Source: Erodium maritimum (lineage: Eukaryota > Streptophyta > Magnoliopsida > Geraniales > Geraniaceae). Taken from it: a DNA stretch of 64,000 nt. Positions 35,826 to 49,200 of this stretch are shown here, piece after piece. Every line of letters starts with the position of its first letter. Positions within the stretch are counted from its first letter, which is position 1. Below the pieces are notes generated by a model. The model did no database searches and was not told the origin of the DNA. It worked only from the letters and a program-made list of their open reading frames with translations. The stretch lies in NCBI GenBank assembly GCA_963921825.1, contig OY997589.1:51640546-51704545 (forward strand), in the 5' to 3' direction. The position numbers and the translations under genes are program-made.

Positions 35826-37705
35826 TAACTAACACACAACAACCTCCGGCATAACCGATGCCTCCAACAGTCCTAAGATCACTAGTTCACAAACAACCTC
35901 CGGGCATGGTCATATGCCTCCAGTAGTTCAATTATCAACAATTTCACAATCAACCTCCGGGCATGGTCATATGCCTCCAGTAATTCAACTAACGCTAGGT
36001 TCTCTGCTCCTACGACGCTACTAAGTGTCACATGCATTTCCAGTATTCGCTACGTTCCCGTATCATGCCTTTCTAACATTCGATAACCTAATTAACCCAC
36101 GACACCCCGGTGTCACATGCAATTCTACAGTTAACTTTCCCTAGTCAGGGCCGAGATCCGGCTACTTTTCCCTACCTCGTATGCTTTCTCCAAAGCGCAC
36201 AATTTAGCTCCGGCGTGATCTCGGTCACTCGCCTAGCTTTCCCTTTCCTCGGTCTGCAGCACGATCTAACAAGAACACAATTTTAAACTCTTTTAAGCTT
36301 GCAGGCATAAACTGAATTTTTAATAAACCTGACGCCCAAAAGTAACCCCGACAATGTCGATCACTCCCAAACTCCCCAATTACTCGACATTGTCGATATT
36401 GGACCCGGAAAGGCCCGATTCGCCCGACATGGCGAATCTGCCCGGGTTTTGGAAACGCCCTTCCGGGGCTCCGAAAATTTCCGTTTTCGTTTCTACGGTC
36501 TTAGAGTAATTCATGGGTTCCAACACAATCGACGGAATCAATTTCCGACTTCTCCCGAATTACAAACCCGAATTCTCTATTCCTCAAAACAATACGGTAA
36601 ACTACAAAAGAAAAATATTCTATCTTTTGTTACCAATAACTTTCTCCAAGAAAAAACTCACCTTTGCTTCAGAGAATTTGCACGAACACATTTCCCGTTA
36701 ATTTCTTTGACTTGATCCACACAGCATCCAAAAAAAAAAAGGCCTCTTTGTCACTGTAACTCATGGAATCAAAGATGAAGCCATTTAAGGTTCCATGTAT
36801 CAACCACTAACGTGCCAAAAGAAGAAATAATATAAAGAAAAGTTTTGTTTTTGATCCTAACCTCACTCTGCAGGAAAAAGATGCCGCCCAAGACAAAGTT
36901 TCATCAATAGTTACTGCCGCCACCCATAGAAGCAATCTTCTAAAGATTCTCTTGTTGAACTACACATTGAATCCATAAAGTTGGAGAATGCTCTTATCCT
37001 TTTCCCTTTGTTGCCGCCTCCTCTGTAGAAGAACAAAACCCCTTTTTCTTCTCTGTACAAGGCAGCCGCCCCTCAAGCCAGATTTTAGATCAAACCCTAA
37101 TGTTCTGATATATATAAAAGTGTAAAGAATGGGCTTAAGTGAGGTGGCAAATGGGCCAAACTCGTGGGCCTTTGGGCCATGGCATTTTGAGCCAAAAACA
37201 AATAACAATCTCCATCTTGACGATAAAGCCATAAAAAAAAACTCAACTTGCTCGTCGTCCTCCATCGGGTGATATAAAGACCCCACCCCGAAGGGTCCAT
37301 TTGTACCTCACATATATCTCAGCCCAAAACAAATTTATCCGATACAGCCCCTAATTTGACCTCGTTTGACCCGGATTTGACATTTCCGCAAAAGTAGTCA
37401 TTTGAAAGGAAACTACTCAACTAAGCTAACCGTAACGACGGCTAAGCTTTTTGGATCAAAAACGGTCCTCGAATGGACCAAAACGTCGCTCGGTTTACTT
37501 TTCCAGCGAAAAGTCAACATTTCCCAAATCGATCAGAAAGTTGCCCTGAGTCCCCCGGAACTCACTTTGGTCGATATCGGGGTCAACTTAAGTCCGATAT
37601 GACCCTCGGGGTCAAATTTGGGTTCATGTAAGTGTCTGTCCAAAATTTTTAAATTTTCCTGTTTTTCTCAAGTTTGACTGGTGTTGACCGGGAGTGGTTA
37701 TTACA

Positions 37706-39914
37706 GAGACCATTTGGGCTTAAAACAAAATAGCCTCTCATCTGAACATACACTATAATATTTAAGAAGTCAATAGGAGTAACAAATTGATCTTTTTGTC
37801 CCTCAAAGGACTCATATGGGCCTCTGGTTGTTTATACACATAGATATGCCTATTAAAGTACTCCCACAAACCTTGGGAACCCAAATCCGAGTCCGTTTTT
37901 GATTGAAACAATATAGTCTTTCATCTAGACATATTGTAATATGTAAGAAAACAGGAGTAACAAAATGTTCTTTTTGTTCCTCAAGGGACTCCTATGGGCC
38001 TCTAATTGTGTATAGGCATACATATGCCTATTAAAGTACCCCACCAACCGTGAAAAAACTCAATTCGAGACTATTTGGGCTTAAAAAAAATAGCCTCTCA
38101 TCTAAACATACACTATAATATTTAAGAAGTCAATAAGAGTAACAAATTGTTCTTTTTGTCCATTAAACGACTCATATGGGCTTCTCGTTGTGTATACAAA
38201 TAGATATTCCTATTAAAGTACCTCAACTACTGTGGGAACCCAATCCGAGACAATTTGGACTCCAAACAAGTTTTTCTCTCATCTAGACATACTATAGTAT
38301 TTAAGCAATAAATAGGAGTAACATATTATTCTTTTTGTCCCTCAACGAACTCATACAGGCCTCTAGTTATTTATACACATAGATATGCCCATTAAAGTAC
38401 TCCCACAAACCTTGGGAACCCAAATCCGAGTCCGTTTGTGATTGAAACAATATAGTCTTTCATCTAGACATATTGTAATATGTAAGAAACCAGGGGTAAC
38501 AAAATGTTATTTTTGTTCCTCAAGTGACTCCTATGGGCCTCTAGTTGTGTATAGGCATACATATGCCTATTAAAGTACCCCACCAACCGTGGAAAAACTC
38601 AGTTCGAGACCATTTGGGCTTAAAACAAAATAACCTCTCATCTAAACATACACTATAATATTTAAGAAGTCAATAGGAGTAACAAATTGTTCTTTTTGTC
38701 CATTAAAGGACTAATATGGGCTTCTAGTTGTGTATACCAATAGATATTCCTATTAAAGTACCCCAACTACTGTGGGAACCCAATCCGAGACAATTTGAAC
38801 TCCAAACAAGTTTTTCTCTCATCTAGACATACTATAGTATTTAAGAAATAAATAGGAGTAACAAATTGTTCTTTTTGTCCCTCAAAGGACTCATATAGGC
38901 TTCTAGTTATTTATACACATAGATATTCCTATTAAAGTACCCCCACAAACATTGGGAACCCAAAGCCGAGACCGTTTGTGATTGAAAAAATATAGTCTTT
39001 CATCTAGACATATTGTAATATGTAAGAAACCAGAAGTAACAAAATGTTCTTTTTGTTCCTCAAGGGACTCCTATGGGCCTCTAGTTGTGTATGAGCATAC
39101 ATATGACTATTAAATTACCCCCACCAACCATGGAAAAACTCAATTCGAGACCATTTGGGCTTAAAAAAAAATAGCCTCTCATCCGAACATACACTATAAT
39201 ATTTAAGAAGTCAATAGGAGTAACAAATTGATCTTTTTGTCCCTCAAAGGACTCGTATGGGCCTCTAGTTGTTTATATACATAGATATGCCTATTAAAGT
39301 ACTCCCACAAACCTTGGGAACCCAAATCCGAGTCCGTTTGTGATTGAAACAATATAGTCTTTCATCTAGACATATTGTAATATGTAAGAAACCAGGAGTA
39401 ACAAAATGTTCTTTTTGTTCCTCAAGGGACTCCTATGGGCCTCTAGTTGTGTATAGGCATACATATGCCTATTAAAGTACCCCACCAACCGTGAAAAAAC
39501 TCAATTCGAGACTATTTGGGCTTAAAACAAAATAGCCTCTCATCTAAACATACACTATGATATTTAAGAAGTCAATAAGAGTAACAAATTTTCTTTGTGT
39601 CCATTAAACGACTCATATGGGCTTCTAGTTGTGTATATAAATAGATATTCCTATTAAAGTACCTCAACAACTGTGGGAACCCAATCCGAGACAATTTGGA
39701 CTCCAAACAAGTTTTTCTCTCATCTAGACATACTATAGTATTTAATAAATAAATAGGAGTAACAAATTGTTCTTTTTGTCCCTCAAAGGACTCATATGGG
39801 CCCCTAGTTCTTTATACACATAGATATGCCTAATAAAGTACTCACACAAACCTTGGGAACCCAAATCCGAGTCCGTTTGTGATTGAAACAATATAGTCTT
39901 TCATCTAGACATAT
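37706..39914 (+). repeat. satellite array, block 4 (about 12 monomers)
   Basis: Same satellite and orientation, resuming in the C monomer and ending in a B monomer (start 39,761) at the dyad where the complete element inserted. Confidence 0.96.
39910..39914. repeat. 5-bp target-site duplication of the complete Ty3/gypsy element
   Basis: catat here and at 59,809-59,813. Joining the flanks restores the catattgtaatatg motif of a B monomer. Confidence 0.95.
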
Positions 39915-42869
39915 TGTCATGCCCCGATTTCAACGAACCGAACTCGGGACGCGAACTTTTAAAAACATGAACACTTGAAACCTGTTTTCAATAAAAGCTT
40001 TGACATTTCCATTTACTTCTCAAAATAATAGCATTTACAATACAAAAACGTCCCAACAAGTGGACAAGGTACAACATCCGTCACTAGACTCAACAAAAGT
40101 AAAGACCAGACTCCGCTCCAAGCTCCATGAACTTCAAGAGCTAACCTAGTCCGTCCGGTGATCAGTACCTGTAGGAAAAGCAGCTAGGGGTGAGCGTTCG
40201 CTCACCTCCACGGATAACAGACTGACTATGGCATAATTAGCAGAAAAAGCCAGTAACACTAAAACCAAACCCAACACCGGGACTACAGTCCCCAACTCAA
40301 GTACCCAACTGACCCACAACCCGTCACCTTCCTCGACAGACTCGACACTCGATAAAAACAGTGTAGACCCAATACAACTATCGACGACCTCCTCAAGGAC
40401 TCGAACGAAACGACACAACACCAAACAAGATCACAAAGGATCGCACACCAGCTGCTCAGTAACCAATCTCAATCAGGTCAGGGTTCGACCTATCGCAATT
40501 CCTCGACACGAAGTCGGATCAGGCTGTCGACCTTTCAAACTCGCAATTCCTCGACACTAAGTCGGATCAGGCTGTCGACCTTTAAAACTCGCAATTCATC
40601 GACACTAAGTCGGATCAGGCTGTCGACCTTTAGAACTCGCAATTCATCGACACTAAGTCGGATCAGGCTGTCGACCTTTAGAACTCGCAATTCATCGACA
40701 CTAAGTCGGATCAGGCTGTCGACCTTTAGAACTCGCAATTCATCGACACTAAGTCGGATCAGGCTGTCGACCTTTAGAACTCACCACCCCAGGTAACCAC
40801 AATCACAATCACAGGCAAGTTCAATCACACAGGCACTCATGGCCACTCAAGACACCTCAACAGTCAAGACTCGGGTTCAACAACCCCACGGGCACTCACT
40901 GCCACTCAAGACACCAAATTAAATACACGGCTCTCATGGCCACCCCGACTCAACAATTAAATACGGGCTCTCAAGGCCACCCAAACTCAACAATTAAATA
41001 CGGGCTCTCAAGGCCACCCAAACTCAACAATTAAATAGAGGCTCTCAAGGCCACCCAAACTCAACAATTAAATAAAACGCACGACAACCTCCGGCATACT
41101 CGATGCCTCCAACGGTCCTAAAATCACTAGTTTCACAAACAACCTCCGGGCATGGTCATATGCCTCCAGTAATTCAATTATCGCTAAGTTCTCTGTTCCT
41201 ACGACACTACTAAGTGTCACATGCTTTTCTCTTGAACGCTACAATCCCGTATCATGCTTTTCTAATAATTAAATAAATCTACTCAACCCACGACACCCCG
41301 GTGTCACATGCAATTCTACTATTAACTTTCCCTAATCAGGGCCGAGATCCGGCTACTTTTCCCTACCTCGTATACAATCCCAAAAGCGCTCCAACAACAC
41401 CCGAAGCACACTCAGTCACTCGCCGAGCTTCCCCTTGCCTCGGTCCGTAGCACGATCTAAAAGAACACAAATTTAAAGTACTTTTAAACTAGTACGAATA
41501 ACCAAAAATTTACATACTTAACGCCCAAACGTAACCCCGACAATGTCGGTCACTCCCAAACTTCCCAATTATTCGATAATGCCGATAAAGGACCCGTAAG
41601 GGCCAGATTCGCCCGACATGGCGAATCTGCCCGGTTTTGGTTAATTGCCTTCCGGGGCTCCAAAAGCCCCCATTTTCGTTTCTACGGTCTTAGAATATTT
41701 CAAGGAACCCAACGCACTTGACGGAATTGAATTCCGACTTCTAAGTCAATTAATTAACGTTTAAAGTTTCCCAAAACCCGTTAATTACAACTTCTCCAAA
41801 TTAATTCCAAATTTCGATTCGATTAGGAAAAAGTGGTCCGGGGGACGTTTTAAACCACCCGAACATTAAAACCCGAGCAACCGAGCACGTGGGCCCCACC
41901 CAAGAGGCTTGGCCGAGACCCTAGGGTTTGAGGGAGGGGCTCGGCCACCAAGTGGTGGCTGCTGCCACCTCCGGCCAGCCACCACATGGCCGGCCGGCCA
42001 CCACCCACGGTGGCCGGAGCTCCTCCCGAGCCTCCGGTCACCGGAAAACGTGAAATTAAACCCCCAAACACCTCTAAAACGTCTCCAACACCTCCCCACA
42101 CTCTACACAACCCTAAGCCTTAGTTTATAACCAAACCCTAGCTCTTGAAAATAATCAAAACGAGAATCGGTTCGGGTATTACCGTAGAGGAGAACGAGGG
42201 GAACGGGATTGCTCTTTGCTTTGACTCGATCCAAGGGCTCGATCACAAACCCTAGCTCAACCTCCCTTCTTCTCTCTTCTTCTCCTTCTCCTTCTCTCTC
42301 TAAAACCTCTCTTCTAATTTCTAATTTAATTAAACTAACAACAAAACTAACTTTCTCTCCCTTAATACCCCATACTCGGCCAACCCTCTCCAACCACACT
42401 TTTTCCCTCCAAAAAAATACACCACCATATACTTGACAAGTGTCAAGGTGGGTCCCATACCTTTTGGAAAATATCTAGTTGATATTTTCCAATCAGATTC
42501 GCGAAAAACGGACGTTTCGGGCCCCGAACGGGCACTTTTCCCAAAAAAAATTTAAACTGGACGGGCTTCAAGGAAACGGCCCAACTAAGACCGCTACGAC
42601 GACGGCTAAGCTTTTCGGGTCCAAAACGGTCCTCGAATGGACCAAAACGTCGCTCGGGTGACTTTTCCAGCGAAAAATCAATCTTTCCCAAAATGACCAG
42701 GAAGTTGCCCTGAGTCCCCCGTAACTCATTTTAGTCGATAACGGGGTCAACTTAAGTCCGGCATGACCCTCGGGGTCAATTTAAGTTAAGTTAAGTGTCT
42801 GTCTTAAAATTTTTAAATTTTCCTGTTTTTCGCAGGTTTGACTGACGTTGACCAGAAGTGGTTATTACA
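39915..42869 (-). repeat. 3' LTR of the complete Ty3/gypsy element
   Basis: 2,955 bp, ends TGTCATGCCCC and GGTTATTACA on the plus strand. It differs from the other LTR at about five sites: near 39,920 and 39,934 at the terminus, about 42,330, about 42,400 and about 42,519. Contains the family palindrome (40,189-40,206), the 48-bp minisatellite and a CT-rich block at 42,263-42,360 (GA-rich in element sense). No TATA box was seen. Confidence 0.95.
40500..40782. repeat. 48-bp minisatellite in the 3' LTR (about 6 copies)
   Basis: Unit contains gtcggatcaggctgtcgacc; same 48-bp family as in solo LTR 3 but with fewer copies. The identical array is at 57,439-57,721 in the 5' LTR. Confidence 0.9.
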
Positions 42870-42870
42870 G

Positions 42871-42885
42871 TCTACCCCCCTTAAA
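42871..42885 (-). promoter_or_regulatory. polypurine tract of the Ty3/gypsy element
   Basis: On the minus strand the sequence reads TTTAAGGGGGGTAGA directly before the 3' LTR start TGTAATAACC. This is the expected primer site for plus-strand DNA synthesis. Confidence 0.75.
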
Positions 42886-42965
42886 GGAATTTCGTCCGCG
42901 AAATTTAAAACAGACGTAGCTCGGGAGTCGAACAGGCCGGGATACTTCGCGCGAACCTCGTCCTC

Positions 42966-42970
42966 GCGTT
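42966..42970. repeat. 5-bp target-site duplication of the nested copia element
   Basis: gcgtt here and at 51,433-51,437. Confidence 0.95.
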
Positions 42971-44658
42971 TGTTAGTCTTAGTGCCCGTAGTTCAATCCT
43001 AAATGTCCAAATGTATATATCATCGTTAGCAATAAAATTAAAGCGGCTTTATATTACTTATGTGTTGGAGTAATATATCGATGTGTGCTCTGATCTATGC
43101 CCACCATGCGAATAGAACCATAGATCGAGATAGATCACACTCGATGGGTCCCTAGTCAACAAAGCTTCACTAGAAGCGACTAGTATGAAAGATGGCTCTT
43201 TATGGCTTACGTTCTGTTAGTCATTGGAATGGGATTTCGGAGTCTGATCATAGATATCATGTGGGACATGATATTGGACGACCCGCCCTGAATATGTGCC
43301 ATAGATTAAGTCATGAACATATTCAGTGTCGTAGCTTGTCATGTATCCTTAGACCAAGGAGTCTTTGTGATCGCTATGTAGTCAACAACTGAGTTTGACC
43401 TGAGCCTAACGTTGTCCGTAACAGGGCTTCCATAACGGCCAGGATTGGCTTGGGGACGGGCTACATGAGTGACACGAAAGGCGGCTAAGGGATTTATCCC
43501 TCATACTGAGGTATGGGAAAGATATCGGTTCTCGGCCGCTTGATCGAGAGTGACTGGAAGAATAGCATGGCCATGCACATGATACTGGGTATCATATCTT
43601 CAGTCATCTCACATATCAAGGAACGGTGATTGAGAATAATAAGGATGACGGCTCTATGCCTTATCTCAATCAGGATATCGGAGATAAAAGGATAATGACA
43701 GGGACGACGGAAAGGTTAGAATCGACAGGGTCGATTCGTTATGTAGTGTCAGGCAATACTAAAGTCTCGTTAGTTGCCACTTAAATAGGATCAAGTAAAA
43801 TGGGATTTTACGTTGATCTATTGACATGCATAAACCTAAGGGTCACACCGGAGGATGAAACTCATTGACACATTTATGTAGAATGGCCAAAAGGGAGTTG
43901 TCTCGGGACATGACCAAAACTGGGTTTTGGGTCATGTGCCCGTAAGTGAATAGGACTTTACGGATCGAGATAAGGCTTGGAGTCTTGGGATTGATCGCGT
44001 CGGATAATGTTGGACATTTCCGGTATGGAAGGCATGGAGGCGATGAGCGAATCACGGGACCTCGTTGGAAATGGTCACGGGCCATGTTCCAAGAGGCCCA
44101 TGAAAGGCCCATGCAACCAAGGCCCATGGAACTAATTAATCAAGTCTTGATTAATTAGTACTAAGTAAGCAAGACAAGGATTAAGGTGTTGGTGATTCAC
44201 CACCTAACACAATCTTGTCTTGCCATACTTTGTCCTATTTACACCTTACTTGACACCATACTTGTCCCATGCCTTTAGTTGGACAAGTATGGGTTTTGTT
44301 ATGTTTAAGTCATCTTTTTTCAACATAACAAAGACAAGACAAGAATAGGAAACACATTTTCTCTCCCTCTTCCATGGCCATTTCGGGTTTGGCTAGTTTC
44401 CTCCTCCATTTTTGTGTTCTTGAGTCCTCAAAGAGAAGAACTACGTGGCTTTGATTCCCATGTGGATACGTAGGCGTCTTGGAGACTCAAGCCAATCATT
44501 CGTTAACCGGTGTTCTTGTTTTGGTAAGAACTAGTGCTGAATTTTTCTATTGTTAATCCATTCTTTGTTAGTTGTTTCATGGTTCTAATTGTCTCTTGGT
44601 TTTCATTGATTTTCCGCTGCGAGTTGGTTCATCTCCAACCTTACCTCGAGACCCAACA
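42971..44658 (+). repeat. 5' LTR of the copia element
   Basis: 1,688 bp, TG...CA. Contains a dense group of perfect hairpins at 44,132-44,332. Short reading frames (43,192-43,392; 43,843-44,127) recur identically in the other LTR because the DNA is duplicated, and are not treated as genes. Confidence 0.95.
44132..44332. other. cluster of four perfect inverted repeats in the copia LTR
   Basis: Arms 44,132-44,143 with 44,147-44,158 (12 bp, 3-nt loop); 44,169-44,178 with 44,214-44,223 (10 bp, with an inner paired segment GGTG/CACC); 44,256-44,267 with 44,281-44,292 (12 bp, 13-nt loop); 44,295-44,305 with 44,322-44,332 (11 bp, 16-nt loop). The same set is in the 3' LTR, about 50,906-51,106. Confidence 0.85.
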
Positions 44659-44659
44659 G

Positions 44660-44676
44660 TGGTATCAGAGCCGTGC
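44660..44676 (+). promoter_or_regulatory. primer-binding site of the copia element
   Basis: tggtatcagagccgtgc begins one base after the 5' LTR. The first twelve bases are the usual complement of the 3' end of plant initiator tRNA-Met. Confidence 0.85.
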
Positions 44677-46214
44677 TACCTTCGGGATTCACAAGACGGT
44701 GTTCAAAGTTTCGGTTTTGCTTGAAAGTTTCGTTTTTGGCATGTTGTTTTGCTAAATTGTTTGATAACATGTTTTAAATTATTGTTTATGGATTTAATGC
44801 ATGTAAAATGAATTTTTGAAAATTATTTCAAATCTGGAAATTTTGAAAAAAATTTGATTTTTCGGGTCTCGGGAGCGGGACTCTCGGGGAGCCGAAACCG
44901 GGACCGAACGGGGCTCCGTTGGACGGAGCTAGGCCAAGCATGACCATTGGATGGTTGATATGCCAAGGCTAAACCGTTTTGTTAGTTATGACGAGTTTGG
45001 AACCGTCATGACGAACTCGAAGATCAAATGTTCAAAAGTTTCATTTTTGAACGGTTTCGATAAACCGAGCATCAAAAATTTTCGAAACTTGGCTATTAAT
45101 TAAAACCGGAAAATCACATGATGTTTGATAACATTCTTGTTTGATAACACGATGTGTGATGTGATGTTGGCATGGTGCACATAATAGCCCCGAGCTCAAT
45201 TTAATTATTTATCGCTTTTCACGGCCTGCGAGCCGTTAGAGGTAACGTGTAATTATTCTTTCAAGGTGTGGTCGTCGAACCACTTGTTTGTAATATTTAT
45301 TTATTCCCGACCTGCGAGTCGTGTATTAAATTGTAATATTTTACTCAAGATGAAGAAAGGGCGAAAAGGTCATTTGGTGGCTTTTCGGGTGTTGGCATCG
45401 GCTTGGAGTCGGTGGAGCTCAAGAAGCTAGTGGGAGTTAGTTTAGGGGGCTATTATGTGCACATTTATCGCTTTATGCTTGGTTTAGTTTATGCATGATT
45501 AATTCTATGTGCTTTAGAATTGCATGCCTAACTTTATTTACCGAGCATATCACCTCACATGCAAAGATAAAATTGGAATTTTAATCCTTGTGTGTGAACC
45601 CTTAGAACCGTCATTGCATTGGATGTAGTTGACGGGTTCAAAGGAAGAATTACATTGGATGTAATTTGAGGCATCATTGCATTTGGAATGTAGTTGATGT
45701 GCTCATCGCATCTAGGATGTGCCAAAGTTTTGAACACAACTGGACAAGTAAAAGCGGGTCATGTCCGATACCTCCCAATCATCAACACCTTACTACCTCC
45801 CCGTCCTATGGGTGTCGTGCGCATTAGCGGAGCATCCATGGGAAAGCGGGGTAGTAGGTTTGGACGACATATGTGGGTGTCGTGCGCATTAGCGGAGCAC
45901 CTACATAGTGACGAGCCATAGTTGAAAATTGGTGGACCCGACTACGATTCTTAGCCTGAGGTTGAGCTAGGGTAACAGATAGGGTAAGTCGTGTACATAA
46001 GTACATACCCTAGCCAGGAGTCACATTGGATGTGATTGGATGGATTCCTACCTACATAGCTCGATTAAGTGGTGAGCATTAGTTCAGCTTAATCGAGTGA
46101 ATCAAGGATCTTGGTTTCAGATTCTAAAGGTTTAGAATTGATTGTTGGTGTTTAAGCTTGATCTTCATAAAATTTATTCAGTTTACTGATTGAATTTTAT
46201 CTGTTGTAGATCAA
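44677..46214 (+). other. copia leader without coding signal
   Basis: About 1.5 kb between the primer site and gag. A 25-bp direct repeat starting gggtgtcgtgcgcattagcg occurs near 45,810 and 45,876, and several cattggatgtag-type repeats lie in 45,610-45,720. No recognisable frame. Confidence 0.7.
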
Positions 46215-49200
46215 ATGGCAAATTCAGCGAACATTAATAGTTTGTCATTAAAAACCATTCTTGACAGGGTCAAGCTAAATGGGACAAACTATTTGGACTG
46301 GTACAGAATTTTTGAGGATAGTCCTCAAGTCTGAACGCAAAGAATATGTCCTTGACAAGGCTGTCTCTAAGACCATATCAGAGTTACATGAAGTGTCATC
46401 AGCTGCTGAGAAGAATATCTCAGGGATCTGGGATCCAAGGATATTCTGATGGTCAACAAGGGAATTGGAAGTGGCAAGGGCTGGGCCCATGCGCACTTGG
46501 CAGGAAAGATGAGACACTTGAGAATGTCTGCTTCTACTGCCAACAGCCTGGTCATTGGAACCGGGATTACAGGAAGTTCACGGCTGATCTGAAGAAGGGC
46601 AGTGGGACTGCGCCTTCATCAAATAGCCTGGATGATCTGAAGAAGGGCAGTAGGACTGCGCCTTCATCAGGAAACCTGGATGATCTAAGGAAGGGCGGTG
46701 GGACCGTGCCTTCATTCGGTATTAACTCTATAGAGCTACATCTCTCTACTTCCAAAGATTCATGGGTATTAGATACCATGACTGAATCTCACACATGCAC
46801 TAATATATGGTGGCTGAAAGTAGGAGAGATTTGGAAAGCACGAAATGGACCTCAGAGTTGTGGCAACTGCTGTAGGATCCATGAGTCTTGCTTTGCCAAG
46901 AGGCCTTGTCTTAGTATTGTATAATGTATATTGCATACCTACTCTTAGTAGGAATATTATATCTGTATCCGTGTTTGACAAGGAAGGATATAATGTTAAT
47001 ATTGGAAATGGAGTTTTCAATGTTCTATGCAATGATATGTTTTATACCAGTACTGACATGGTTGGAGGATTGTACATATTAGATATGGGTAACAATGCCT
47101 CAAGTTCTATATATTCCGTTAATACCAAGAGGTCTAAATCCAACGATTTAAACCTAACTCTGTTATGGTACTGTCATTTGGGTCGCATAAACAAGAAGCG
47201 CCTATCAGCACTTCAGAAGTGCGGGCTTTCAGGTTCATTCGAATTCCATTCGATCGATAGGTGCAAGGTTTGTTTGATGGGCAAAATGACTAAAGTGCCC
47301 TTTATCGATCGCGATGAAAGGGCGGGTGAATTATTGGGGCTGATACACTCGAATGTGTGTAGACCAATAAGTTCACTTGCCAGGAGGGGTTTTAGCTACT
47401 TTATCACATTTACTGATGATTACAGTAAATATGGTTATGTCTATTCGGTGAGACATAAGTCTGAAGCTTTTGATAAATTCAAAGAGTTTAAGACTATAGT
47501 AGAAAACCAGCTCGACAAAGGTATTAAGGCACTTCGATTGGATCGAGGTGGAAAATACTTGACCACAGAGTTATTAGATCATCTAAAAGAGAATGGGATC
47601 CTTTTGAAATGGACTCCTCCTAGGTCACTGTAGTTGAAAGGTGTAGCCAAACGGAGAAATCGAACATTGTTAGACAATGGTCTGTTCCATGATTAGTTGG
47701 ACTGATCTCCCAATCTCTTTTAGGGGTTTTGCTCTAGAGACGACCGCATTCATAGTGAATCGGGCTTCGACGAATGGTGTGGAATGGACACCATTTTAAA
47801 AATGGTACGGGATGATGCCCGCTTTGTCCTTCCTAAAGATTTGTGGTTGCGAGGCTTATGTGAAACATTTGGTTTCGACTAAGCTCGAACCAAGATCTGA
47901 GATATGCACCTTCGTGTGGTATCCCAAAGCAACAAGGGGATACTATTTCTACAATCCCAGTGAGAACATGGTGTTCGTCGCTTGGGGTGGGGTCTTTATG
48001 GAAAAGAAGTTTTGTTTCCAAAGACGTCATTGGGAGGACTGTGCATCTCGAAGAAATTCAGGATGGTACAGATCTGTCTAAACCAATTGGCAACCCAGTA
48101 GAAAGGAGCCAGAGATTGTCGTAGAGTAAGAACCAATTCCTGTTACAATTCCGGAAGGTCCAAGGAAATTTGAAAGGATCAATCTTCCACCTCCAAGATA
48201 TGGTATCCGGAGGTGACAATGAAGTCATGGTGGATCACGATGATCCAGCCACCTTTCAGGAAGTCGTGGATGGGCCCAACTCCGAGTTATGGCTGGGAGC
48301 CATGAGGGAGGAAATGCAATCCATGTCGGACAACCGAGTCTGGGAACCGGTTGATCCCATCAATGGTGTGAGGACCATATGATGCAAATGGATCTTCAAG
48401 GTGAAGTTTGACATGGACGGCAACCCTCTGACCTACAAAGCTCAACTGGTGGCGAAAGGTTATAGGCAGATCCAATGGATTGACTATGAGGAAACCTTCT
48501 CCTTAGTGGCTATGGTCAAAATCGATCCAAATTCTTCTTGACATAACTGCGTATCATAATTACGAGATATGGCAAGTGGATGTCAAAACCGCTTTCCTAA
48601 ATGGAAATTTGACTGAGTACGTTTGTATGTCTCGGCCCAAAGGTTTTGACGATCCGAAGAATAAAGGAAAGATTTATAAGTTGTTGAAATCCATTTATGG
48701 ATTGAAACGAACTTCTCGGAGTTGGATCCTTCGTTTTGATGAAGCTGTAATTGGATTTGGCTTAATCAAGAACGAGGATGAATCTTGCGTTTATAAGAAG
48801 GCTAGTGGGAGCAATATTACCTTTCTGGTTCTCATTGAAAACGACATCCCAACCTTGCACGAGACTAAAGCTTGGTTGAGGAAGTGTTCTTCAATAAATG
48901 ACTTAGGCGATGCTTCTCATATCTTAAGGATTAAGATATGTAGAGATCGCACCAAGAGGGTCTTGGATTTAAGTCAGGGAACCTATGTGAACAAGGCATT
49001 GAGTAGGTTCTTAATGCTCGATTCAAAGAAAGGACTCTTACCCACTAGTCATGGCATTCATCTCAGCAAGACTCAGTGTCCTAAGACACCTGATGAGCTG
49101 AAAAGGATGATGAGAATCCTATGCGCCTGGGGGCAGGATCGATCATATATGCCATGACATGTATGAGACCAGACGTCTCGTAAGCCTTATGTTGTACCAG

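Larger units (their letters stand above)
34501..37705 (-). mobile_element. solo LTR 4, with a distinct central U3/leader segment
   Basis: A 3,205-bp insert, TGTCACGCCCC to GGTTATTACA, with target-site duplication gagac at 34,496-34,500 and 37,706-37,710. Both flanks (to about 36,560 and from about 37,380) resemble the complete element's LTR. The middle ~0.8 kb (about 36,560-37,380) does not resemble it. That middle holds a TATATATAA stretch at 37,107-37,118 and, read on the minus strand, sequence resembling a plant gene leader. A 43-bp minisatellite lies at 35,079-35,360 and a ~37-bp one at 35,596-35,825. Confidence 0.9.

Noticed and set aside
43192-44127. Short frames repeated identically at 49,966-50,166 and 50,617-50,901
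   Set aside because: Identity comes from the two LTRs of one copia element, not from protein conservation.
44660-44676. tRNA-like sequence
   Set aside because: Only a 12-17-base complement of tRNA-Met at the primer-binding site; no tRNA cloverleaf. The same applies at 56,839-56,850.
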